Shown in pieces: positions 45,701-57,700 of a stretch of 64,000 nt of DNA. Every line of letters starts with the position of its first letter. The stretch's first letter is position 1. Both the position numbers and the translations under genes were made by a program. The DNA comes from Myxococcus hansupus. Its GTDB lineage: Bacteria > Myxococcota > Myxococcia > Myxococcales > Myxococcaceae. The stretch lies in assembly GCF_000280925.3 (NCBI RefSeq), contig NZ_CP012109.1:6654501-6718500 (forward strand). The letters run 5' to 3'. The notes under the pieces are model-generated. The model was given only the letters and a program-made list of their open reading frames with translations. It did no database searches and was not told the DNA's origin.

Positions 45701-48700
45701 ACTGCGGGTCGAGCGCAGCCTCAATCACACCCCGCTCGTCCAGGTTCTGTTCGACCTGAACCGGGCTGAGCAGGCATTGGGCTCTGGCTTCTCCGAACTC
45801 GCGGCTCGGCCGATTCTCGTCGACAACCGCACCAGCCAGTTCGACTTCAGCCTCACCGCCGTCGAAGCGGCGGGCGGCTACGCGTTCTACCTCCGATACA
45901 ACACCGAGCTGTTCGAACAGGCCACGGCCGAGCGAATGCTGGCCCATTACCTGCGACTGCTCGAGCACTCACTGGCGCAGCCCGGCCTCCCTGTCGCGGC
46001 GCACTCCCTGTTGAGCACCGATGAGCGACAGCAGGTGCTCCTCGACTTCAACGCCGCCCGGCGCCCCTTCGACAGCGACGCGACTCTTGCTTCCCTCCTC
46101 CTGGCCTCGGCGGCTCGGACGCCGGACGCTGTTGCCCTTGTCACTTCCGAGGGCTCACTCTCGTTTTCACAGCTCACGGCTCGGGCTTCGCGCCTTGCTT
46201 CGCATCTCGCCGCGCTGGGGGCTCGTCCTGAGGCTGTCGTTGGCGTCTGCCTTGAACGCTCTGCGGATTGCGTCGTCGCGCTCCTCGCCGTCCACCTCTC
46301 GGGTGCGGCGTGTCTTCCGCTGGAGCCCGCGCACCCGGCGGCTCGACGCTCGCTCATCCTTCGCCAGTCCGGCGCCCTCTTCGTTCTTTCACGTCCTTCA
46401 CTCTTTGACGGCGAAGGCCCGGGCATCCCCATCGTCGAGCCCCAGGACTCGGAACGTCCTGGCGCGGCCCTGGCAACGCCCGTCCGTGCCCGGCCGGAGA
46501 ACCTCGCCTACGTCCTCTACACCTCCGGCTCCACCGGTGCTCCCAAGGGCGTTGAACTTACTCAGCGCAACCTCGTCCACGCTTTCGAGGCCTTTGACGC
46601 CCTCTACGCAACGGCGCCAGGAGACTGCTGGGCGGCCTCCAGCAGCATCTCCTTCGATATGCACTTGGAGGAGTTGCTCTTCAGCCTGACGCGTGGCGCT
46701 CGCGTGGTGCTTCGGCAGGTGGGGCCGCTTGGGCTGGGACGCGACATCGCCCAACACGGCATTACCCACATCGTCATCACGCCGTCCTCGCTGGCTGCGG
46801 CCTTCGAGGAAGCCGGCGCCCCTGAAGCCCTTCGGCAACTGTCCGTTGTCGTCACTGGCGGAGAGGCACTGCCAGACAGCCTCGTGCGACAACTGGCGTT
46901 CACGTCGACTCGCATCGTCAACGCCTATGGGCCCACCGAGACGAGCGTCAGCATCGCCCTCGACGTGTGCGTGCCCCATCGCCCGGTGAGCCTGGGCCGT
47001 CCGATGGATCGCTGCCCGATCTACGTCTTGGACGCGTCGCTGCAACCCGTCCCCGTGGGTGTCCCAGGCGAACTCTATGCGGGCGGAGAGGGCCTGGGCC
47101 GAGGCTACCGTGACCGCTCCGACCTCACCGCCGAGCGCTTCATCCCCCATCCCTTCAGCGACGTCCCGGGTGCGCGCCTCTACCGCACTGGCGACAAGGC
47201 TCGCTGGAATCCTGACGGCACGCTCTCCTATCTGGGACGCACTGACTTTCAGCTCAAGGTGCGCGGCGTCCGCGTCGAGCTTGAGGAAATCGAAGCCGCG
47301 CTCCTTCGGCTCCCTGGTGTCCGTCAGGCCGCCGTTGTTGCCCACTCCTCCGCTTCTCGCGAAGTGACGCTCGTCGCCTATCTTGTCGCGGGCCCGGGCA
47401 TCGACGTCTCTTCTCTCCGCCGGGCACTCGCGTCTTCTCTTCCCGACGCTATGGTGCCTTCGCACCTCCTCCTTCTTGAGGCGCTCCCTGCCAACTCCAG
47501 CGGCAAGGTCGACCGCGCTGCCCTCTCTTCACTGCCGCTTCCTCAAGTCGCTGATGCTGACGTGCACCAACCTCCTCGTGGGCCTGTCGAAGAGTTGCTC
47601 GCGCTTCTCTTCGCCCAGGTGCTGGGACTCGACAAAGTCTCTCGTCACGCGGACTTCTTCTCCCTTGGCGGCCACTCCCTCACTGCCACTCGCCTCGTCT
47701 CCCGGCTTCGACAGTCCTTCGGCGTCGAGCTTCCTCTCGCCTCCTTCTTCTCCTCCCCCTCCGTCGAGGCCCTCGCTCGCGTCATCTCCTCTCACCAACT
47801 CGCGCGCGTCCCTCCTCTCCCTTCTCCCTCCCCTCGCCCCTCCGCTGAGCCGCTCCTCCCTTCCTTCTCCCAGGAGCGACTCTGGTTCCTCCACCAGCTC
47901 CAGCCAGAGCTGCGCGCCTACCACATCCCCGAGGCCGTCGAGCTTCGCGGCACGCTCCACCTCCACGCCCTCGACTCCGCACTCCGACTCCTTCTCGAGC
48001 GACACTCCTCCCTCCGCTCCGTCTTCGTCTCCGAGGAAGGCAGGCCCTCTCTTCGCCTCGCCCTAACTCCTCCCCTCGTCCTTCACGTCGAGGACGTCCC
48101 GGACTTCCCTTGGGACAGAATGCGCTCGGAGGCCTCTCGCTCTTTCTCTCTCGAGCACGGGCCTCTCTACCGCTTCCACCTCTTCCGTCTCGGCGACGAG
48201 CACCATGTCCTCCTGCTCGTCTTCCACCACATCCTCGTCGACGGGCGCTCGTTCGATATCCTTCTCCACGAGCTTGCCCTCGCGTACTCCGCGCTTTCGC
48301 AGCAGCGGACGCCTTCACTTCCTGCGTTCTCGCTCAACGCCGCGGACATCGCCGCGTGGCAACGCACGCCAGAGGTTCGGTCCCACGAAGACGCGCACCT
48401 CGACTACTGGAGACACCAGCTCCGTGGTGCGCCAGCCACGCTGACGCTCCCGCTCGATAGACCTCGCCCTCGCGTGAGCGCTCACAGCGGCGCCATCTGT
48501 GGCCCGCGCAGGCTGTCACCTGCCCTCACTCAAGGCCTCGCATCGGTCTGCATCCAGCACCAGGTGACGCCGTTCATGGCGCTCTACGCCGCCTTCGCCG
48601 TCCTGCTCCAGCGTTACTCGGGGCAGGAGGAACTCTGTGTTGGCACTCCGGTTTCGGGCCGGACGCACCCCGCCACGGACGATGTCGTCGGCCTCTTCAT

Positions 48701-51700
48701 CAACACCGTCGTCCTGCGCACCCGCGTCGACATTGGCGCGTCCTTCGCCGACCTCCTCGCGCAGGTCCGCACTACCGCCCTGGATGCGTTCTCGCACCAG
48801 GCTGCCCCCTTCGAACGTGTCGTCGAAGCCTTGCAGGTCGAACGCAGCCTCAATCAGACGCCGCTCTTCCAGGTTCTGTTCGATCTAAACCGGGCTGAGC
48901 AGACGTTGGGCGCTGGCTTCTCCGAACTCGCGGCTCGGCCGGTTCTCGTCGACAACCGCACCAGCCAGTTCGACCTCAGTGTGAGCGTCTCCGAAAGCGC
49001 TGAAGGGTTTGAACTCTTCCTTCAGTACGACACCGAGCTGTTCGAACAGGCCACGGCCGAGCGAATGCTGGCCCAATACCTGCGACTGCTCGAGCACTCA
49101 CTGGCGCAGCCCGGCCTCCCTGTCGCGGCGCACTCCCTGTTGAGCGCCGATGAGCGCCAGCAGGTGCTCCTCGACTTCAACGCCGCACGGCGCCCCTTCG
49201 ACAGCGACGCGACGCTTGCTTCCCTCTTCCTGGCCTCGGCGGCTCGGACGCCGGACGCTGTTGCCCTTGTCACATCCGACGGCTCGCTCTCCTTCTCCCA
49301 GCTCTCGGCTCGGGCTTCGCTCCTTGCTTCGCATCTCGCCGCGCTGGGGGCTCGTCCTGAGTCTGTCGTTGGCGTCTGCCTTGAACGCTCCGCGGACTGT
49401 GTCGTCGCGCTCCTCGCCGTCCACCTCTCGGGCGCGGCGTGTCTCCCGCTGGAGCCCGCGCATCCGGCGGCTCGACGCTCGCTCATCATTCGCCAGTCCG
49501 GCGCCCTCTTCGTTCTTTCACGTCCTTCGCTCTTTGACGGCGAAGGCGCGGGCATCCCCATCGTCGAGCCCCAGGACTCGGAACGTCCTGGCGCGGCCCT
49601 GGCAACGCCCGTCCGTGCCCGACCGGAGAACCTCGCCTACGTCCTCTACACCTCCGGCTCCACCGGTGCTCCCAAGGGCGTTGAACTCACTCAGCGCAAC
49701 CTCGTCCATGCGCTTGATGCGTATGACGCTCACTACCGTCCTGCTCCGGGAGACTGCTGGGCGGCCTCCAGCAGCATCTCCTTCGACATGCACTTGGAGG
49801 AGTTGCTCTTCAGCCTGACACGTGGCGCTCGCGTGGTGCTCCGTCAGGTGGGGCCACTGGGACTGGGACGAGACATCGCTCATCACGGCATCACGCACAT
49901 CGTCATCACGCCCACTTCGCTGGCGACCGCGATTGACGAGCCAGGTGCCCTCGATTCGATTCGACGGTTGTCCGTCCTGGTCGTGGGCGGTGAAGCCCTA
50001 CCCGACAGCCTCGTGCAACAACTGGCGCTGACGAAGACACTCCTCGTCAACAGCTACGGGCCCACCGAAACGACCATGGGTGTCACAGCGACGCTCTGTT
50101 CCGTGGGCACACCGGTGAATCTGGGTCCGCCCATGGAGCGGTGTCTGCTCTATGTGCTCGACGACGTGCTTCAGCCCACGCCCATCGGCGTCCCGGGTGA
50201 GCTGTACATCGGCGGAGAGGGCCTGGGCCGAGGCTACCGTGGCCGCTCCGACCTCACCGCCGAGCGCTTCATCCCCCACCCCTTCAGTGACGTCCCGGGT
50301 GCGCGCCTCTACCGAACCGGCGACAAGGCTCGCTGGAATCCTGACGGCACGCTCTCCTACCTGGGACGCACCGACTTCCAACTCAAGGTGCGTGGTGTCC
50401 GCGTCGAGCTTGAGGAAATCGAAGCCGCGCTCCTCCGTCTCCCAGGTGTCCGTCAGGCCGCCGTTGTTGCCCACTCCGCCGCGTCTCGCGAGGTGACGCT
50501 CGTCGCTTACCTCGTCGCGGCTCCGGGCGCTGACGTCCCCTCTCTTCGCCGGGCACTCGCGGCTTCTCTTCCCGACGCCATGGTGCCCTCGCACCTCCTC
50601 CTTCTTGAGGCGCTCCCTGCCAACTCCAGCGGCAAGGTCGACCGCGCTGCGCTTGTCGCGCTGCCGCTTCCGCAAGTCGCTGACGCTGACTCGCACCAGC
50701 CTCCTCGTGGGCCTGTCGAAGAGTTGCTCGCGCTTCTCTTCGCCCAGGTGCTGGGACTCGACAGAGTCTCCCGCCACTCGGACTTCTTCTCTCTCGGCGG
50801 CCACTCCCTCACTGCCACTCGCCTCGTCTCCCGGCTTCGCCAGTCCTTTGGCGTCGAGCTTCCTCTCGCTTCCTTCTTCTCCTCCCCCTCCGTCGAGGCC
50901 CTCGCTCGCGTCATCTCTTCTCACCAGCTCGCGCGCGTCCCTCCTCTCCCTTCTCCCTCGCCTCGCCCCTCCGCTGAGCCGCTCCTCCCTTCCTTCTCCC
51001 AGGAGCGCCTCTGGTTCCTCCACCAGCTCCAGCCTGAGCTGCGCGCCTACCACATCCCCGAGGCCGTCGAGCTTCGCGGCACGCTCCACCTCCACGCCCT
51101 CGACTCCGCACTCCGCCTCCTTCTCGAGCGACACGCCTCCCTCCGCTCCGTCTTCGTCTCCGAGGAAGGCAGGCCCTCTCTTCGCCTCGCCCCAACTCCT
51201 CCCCTCGTCCTTCACGTCGAGGACGTCCTGGACTTCCCTTGGGACAGAATGCGCTCGGAGGCCTCCCGCTCCTTCTCGCTCGAACACGGGCCTCTCTACC
51301 GCTTCCACCTCTTCCGTCTCGGCGACGAGCATCACGTCCTCCTGCTCGTCTTCCACCACATCCTCGTCGACGGACTGTCTCTCGATGTCCTCAAGCGGGA
51401 ACTGTGGCTCGCGTACGACGCTCTTCGTCAGAACCAACGGCCCGCGCTTCCTCCCGTAGCGCACTCCGCCGCGGACATTGCCTCCTGGCAGCGCACGTCC
51501 CAGGTGCGGGCGCATGAAGAGGCCCATCTCGATTACTGGCAGCGGCAGCTCGCAGGTGCGCCCACGCTGCTCACGCTTCCATGGGACAAGCCTCGGCCCA
51601 CGGTCCTGGGCGACCGAGGTGGCGTCAGCCAGCGCCGGCATCTCTCCGAGGAGCTGACTCGCGCGCTGGACACGGCTTGCAAGCGTCACCAGGTGACGCC

Positions 51701-54700
51701 GTTCATGGCGCTCTACGCCGCCTTCGCCGTGCTGCTCCAGCGCTACTCGGGGCAGGACGAACTCTGCATCGGCACCCCGGTCTCCGGCCGCACGCATCCC
51801 GCCACGGATGATGTCGTCGGTCTCTTCATCAACACCGTCGTCCTGCGCGGACGCATGACCCACGGGCTGAGTTTCACCGGGCTGCTCGCGCAAGCGCGCA
51901 CCACCGTCCTGGAAGCCATCTCCCATCAGGCGGCGCCATTCGAGCGCGTGGTTCAGGCGCTCCAGGTGGAGCGCGGCCTGGGGCACTCGCCGCTGGTGCA
52001 GGCCCTGTTCGAGATGAACCGGGCGGATGATGTCCAGGGTGAGGTCCTCCCAGGATTGCACTCGCAATCCCTGTCGCTCGACACGGGAACGAGCCAGTTC
52101 GAACTCACCTTGTTCGCGACCGAGGACTCCGGCGGGCTCGGGTTCAACATCGGGTACAACACCGACCTGTTCGAAGCCGCGACCATCGAACGGATGCTGG
52201 GCCATTACCTCCAGCTCCTCGAAGGCGCGCTCCATTCGCCCGAGACGGCGGTCTCCCGCCTCTCGATGCTGACAGCCGCCGAGCGCGAGGCAGCACTCCA
52301 GGAGGCCCGGTTCCTCGACGTGCCGCCGCCCACGGACTGCACGCATGACGCCTTCGCCGAACAGGCACGGCGTGTCCCCGAGCGCGTGGCGCTGTCCTTC
52401 CCAGGTGGCGCCTGGACCTATGGCGACCTCTCGGCCTGGACGAACCGAGCCGCGCGGCTGCTGGTGGCCCAGGGCGTCGCGCGGGAGTCGCTGGTGGCCG
52501 TGGTCGGGCCCCGTGACGAGGCGCTCGTTCGCGCCGTCCTCGCCGTACACACGGCGGGCGGCGCACACCTCCCGCTGGATGTCCGGCTTCCGCCCGCGCG
52601 CATTGCCCAACTGCTACGTGAGAGCCAGGCGCCGTTCGTCCTGACGACAGGTGGGCTCGCGCAGCAGGTCGAGGAGGCACTCGCGCTGGTGCCCGCCGAA
52701 GCGCGGCCTCAGCGGCTCTCGTTGGATGGCTGCGAAGCGGAGCGCGCCGAGCCACTTGAAACTCGCGCAACGCCGGACTCACTCGCCTACGTGCTCTTCA
52801 CCTCGGGCTCCACGGGCGTTCCCAAAGGCGTCATGGTCCACCACGAGGGCCTGCACAATCACATCGCCGGAATGTGCGAGGGGCTCGGGGTGCGCGAAGA
52901 CGACGTCATCGCGCAGACGGCCGCGTTGAGCTTCGACATCTCCGTGTGGCAGATGCTCGGCGCGTTCACGCGAGGCGCCACCACGCATCTGATTCCCGAC
53001 GACGTCGCCCGGGAGCCCCAGCAGCTCGCGGCGGAGCTGGAAGCGTCCGGCGCGACCGTCGTGGAGCTGGTGCCGTCGGTGCTCCAAGCGCTGCTGGAGG
53101 ACACCACCCAGGCCCCGCCCAGGTTCGCCAGGCTGCGGTGCATGGCCACCATTGGCGAGGCCTTGCCCCCCGCCGTCTGCCGGAGCTGGTTCGAGCGCTA
53201 TCCGGGCGTGCCGCTCGTCAATGCCTACGGGCCCGCGGAGTGCTCCGACACGGCCACGCTGCACCTGCTCCGTGAAGCGCCCGAAGGCAGCAGTACGCCC
53301 ATTGGACGCCCCAAGCGCGGCATGGAGGTTCACGTGCTCGACGACGCCATGCTGCCCGTGCCTCCCGGCGTGGTGGGCGAAATCTACATCGGCGGTCTCG
53401 GCGTCGGCCGGGGTTACCGGCACCGCCCCGAGCTGACGGCGGAGCGCTTCGTCCCGAACCCCTTCTCACGAGAGCCCGGGGCGCGGCTGTACCGGACAGG
53501 AGATCTGGGGCGCCGGAGGGCGGGCGGCGTGCTCGAGTTCGTCACGCGAGCGGACTTCCAGGTCAAGGTGCGCGGCATGCGCATCGAGCTGGCGGAGATT
53601 GAAGCCACGCTGGCCGCGCTGCCGTCCGTGCGTGCCTGCGTCGTCACCCCGCGTGAGCGGCGCCCGGGGGACAAGGAGCTGGTCGCGTGGGTCGTCACCA
53701 GCGCGCCGGAGGTCCAGGCCTCCGAGCTGCGCGAGCAGTTGGGACAACACCTGCCCGCGTACATGGTGCCCAGCCGCGTGGTGCTGTTGCCCACGCTCCC
53801 GCTCAACGCCAACGGGAAGGTGGACCGCAAGGCCCTGGACCTGCGCGACCTGCCAGTCACGCCCGCTGACGAGGTGGAAGGCGAGCCGCCGCGCGGCCCG
53901 ACCGAGGTGCTGATTGCCCGGCTGTTCCGCCAGGCGCTGGACGTGGAGCAGGTCTCCCGCGACGACGACTTCTTCTCGCGTGGCGGACACTCCTTGAGCG
54001 CCACGCGGCTGGTGGCGCGCTTCCGGCAAGAGCTGGGCGTGCGGCTGGCCCTGAGCGCGTTCTTCGCGAACCCCACGGTGGCCGGGCTCGCGCTCGCCAT
54101 CTCCCACGCGCCTCCCGCCGAGGAGCGCGCCGCTGACGTGGCGCCTCCCCGGCCCGAGGCGCTGCCGGCCTCCATTGTCCAGGAACGCCTCTGGTACGCC
54201 TTCCAGCTCCCGGAGGCCCCGCCCTACATCATCACCCTGGGACTGGTGTTCGAAGGCCCGCTGCGCGTCGACGCGTTGGAGGCGGCGCTTACCGCGGTGG
54301 TGGAGCGCAACGAGACGCTCCGCACGGTGTTCGTCCAGGAGCGCGGCTCGCTCTTCGTCCGGGTGTGCCCCACGGCCCAGCCCATCCTGTCGTCGCGGGA
54401 CGTGTCGCACCTGCCGCCCGGCGAGGCCGAGGGGGCGGCGCGCGAGGCGCTGAACCGGCATGACCATCTGCGCTTCGACGTCGCCCAGGGGCCGCTGTAC
54501 CGCTTCGAGCTGCTCCGGATGAACGCGGACGGCACGCGGCACGTGCTCATCATCGCGGTCAGCCATCTCGTCACCGACGGTCTGGGGCTCCGCGCGTTCA
54601 TGGGTGAGCTGGGCAGCGCCTACCGCGCGGCCCTCACCGGTGTGAGTCCGCTGCTGTCTCCGGCGCCGCTCCAGTACATCGATGTCGCCCTGTCTCAGCG

Positions 54701-57700
54701 CGGTGAGGAGGCACGGAAGCGGGAAGACGACGGCCTTGCCTCCTGGCGGCTCGCGCTCGCGAACGCGCCGCCCGTGTTGGACCTGCCGTTGGACTTCCCT
54801 CGGCGCGCGCCCGCCCTCAACGCCAACATGCACCCGGTGCGCGTCTCCGTGCCCGCGAGCGAAGCCGAGGCCCTCAAGGACGTGGCGCGGCAAGCAGGCG
54901 TCTCGCGCTTCGCCTCCGTGCTGGCTCTCATGCAAACCTGGTTGCACCGCATGAGTGGCCAGGGGCACGTGGTGGTGGCCTCCCCATTCTCGGGCCGGAC
55001 GCTGCCGCAGACAGAGCAGATGGTCGGGTACTTCGCCAACGTCCTGCCGCTGTGCACGGACGTGTCGGGCAACCCGTCGTTCCGCCAGCTCCTGCAACGC
55101 ACGCAGTCCGTGGTGGCCCATGCCGCCGCGCACCAGGATGTGCCCTTCAAGCGCATCTCGGATGCCCTCCTCCCGGAGGGCCCTCGCACGGCTCCGCCAC
55201 TCGCACAGGCGCTGCTGATGATGGAGACCGCGGGCATGGCCTCGCTGGAGGGGCTCCAGGTCTCGGAGCTGGACGTGCCCGGCGTCATCCCCGCCTACGA
55301 CGTGGTGGTCAGCCTGGTCGAGGACGCCCACGGCGCCCTGGAGGGACTGGTCGCCATCGACAGCGCTCTGCTCACACCCGCGTCCGGGGAGCGCATGGCG
55401 CGCGCCTTCGAACAGCTCGTCAGCGCCGCGGTCCGCGCACCCGACGCGCCGCTGTCCCGGCTCGCCATGCTGTCCAGCCAGCAGCGCGCCGAGGTGCTCG
55501 CGGCGCTGGACGGAGGCCCCCAGGCCATTCCCCCCGGCGCTTGCATCCACACCCTCTTCGAGGCCCAGGTGCGGCGCACGCCCAGGGCCCCCGCGGTGGC
55601 GCACGGCGCGACGACCTGGGGCTACGCGGAGCTCAACGCCCGCGCCAACCTGCTGGCACGGCGGCTCGTGGAGCAGGGGCTGCGTCCCGAGGAGCGCGTG
55701 GGCATCATCATGGAGCCCTCAGCGCAGGCCATGGCGGTGATGCTGGGCATCCTCAAGGCCGGCGGGGCGTATGTGCCACTGGACGCCACCTGGCCCGAGG
55801 CGCGCAAACGCACCGTGGTGGAGCGCACGGGCCTGAAGCGGCTCTGGGTGGACGAAGCCGTGCTGGCCGAGCACCAGGGGCTCGTGCCGAACGTGGAGGT
55901 GCCGCCGCAACCCGAGGCCGTCCCGGAGGACCTCGAGCCAGGGCCGCGCGCCGTCTTCGACGCGCAGCTCGCGTACATCGTCTTCACCTCCGGCTCCACG
56001 GGTGAGCCCAAGGGCGTGATGGTGGAGCACCGCTCCGTGGTGAACCACAACCTGGCCATCGCCGAGCGCTTCGGCTTGCGGCCCGGAGACCGGATGCTCC
56101 AGTTCGCGCCGCTGACCTTCGACGCCGCGGCCGAGGACCTCTATCCGCCGCTCGCGACGGGTGGCACCGTCGTGCTGCGAAGCGGGCTCGTGCCCGCCCA
56201 CGCGATGACGCCGCTCCTCGAAGCGCTGGACATCAGCATCATCAGTCTGCCCCCCACGTACATCGAGGAGTGGATTCGGCAGATGGAGACGATGGGGCAA
56301 CGGCTCCCCGCGCGGCTGCGGCTGCTGGCGCCCGGAGGCGACGTGCTCAAGCGGGAGACGTATGAAGCCTGGGTGCGCGTGGGCGGCGCGCATGCGCCCT
56401 GGGTCAACGTCTACGGCCCCACCGAGTGCACGATTACCTCCGCCACCTGCGACATCCCCGGCGCCGAGGGCCTGGGCAGCGCCGCCACCTTCCCCATTGG
56501 CCGGCCCATTCCCCAGGTGCGCTTCTACCTGCTGGATGAGCACCTGGCGCCCGTCGCGCCGGGACTGACTGGCAACGTCTACATCGGCGGCGTCGCGCTC
56601 TCGCGCGGCTATCTGGAGGCGCCCGCCGCGACGGCCGAGCGCTTCATTCCGGACCCGTTCGCCGCGTCGCCCGGCGCGCGCATGTACCAGACGGGGGATT
56701 TGGCCCGGCTGCAGCCAGACGGGCGGCTGCGCTTCCTCGGCCGCGCGGACCATCAAGTGAAGATTCGCGGGTTCCGCATCGAGCTCGCTGAAATCGAGGC
56801 CTGTCTGCGGCGGTATGCGCGCGTGGAGGAGGCCGTCGTCGTCGCGCACGGCACCGCCGCGGGCGTCCAGTCCCTCTGCGCCTACGTGCAGGGCCCCGTC
56901 TCCGAGGTGACGCCGCAAGCACTCCGGGAACACGTCGTGGCGCGGCTTCCGGGCTACATGGTGCCCGCGTCCTTCATCGTGATGGACGCGCTGCCACTCA
57001 ACGCCAACGGCAAGGTGGACCGCCACGCGCTGCCATCCCCCGAAGCGGCCTCCGAGCCCGCGCCCATCGCCTCCGCGACGCCGGACGTGGAGACGCCACG
57101 GATGGAGACGCCCTTCCGCTCGACGCTGGAGATGACGCTCCACCGGCTGTGGCAGGAGGTGCTGGAGCGGCCCTCCGTCACGGTGGACGACGACTTCTTC
57201 ACCTCGGGAGGCGACTCCATCCTCGCCATGCGACTGCTGGCGCGGCTGGAGGATGCCTTCGGCGTGCCGCTGCCCCTGGCCCTGTTGTTCCAGAGCTCGG
57301 TGCTCAAGGACTCCGTGGACGCCATCCAGGAGTTCCTGAGCGAGGAGGCGACGCCTGGCAGCATCGTCCGGCTGGCCAGCCGGGGCCTTCCGGACACGGC
57401 CGTGCCGCTCTTCCTGTTCCACGGCGGAGACGGCGAGGTCTACCACTACCGGGAGCTGGTGCCCCAGTTGGAGCCCCACTTCCAGTGCTACGGCGTGCAG
57501 GCGCCGGAGACGCTGGCACCCGACCGGCCGCTGCCCGACTTCGACGCGCGCGTGGCCGCCTACACCCGGGACGTGCGCGCCATCCAGCCCCAGGGCCCGT
57601 ACCGGCTGCTCGGCTTCTCCTTCGGAGGCTACCCCGCCATGGGCGTGGCCGCGGCGCTGGAAGCCCAAGGTGAGCAGGTTGAACTGCTCGCCGTGGTGGA

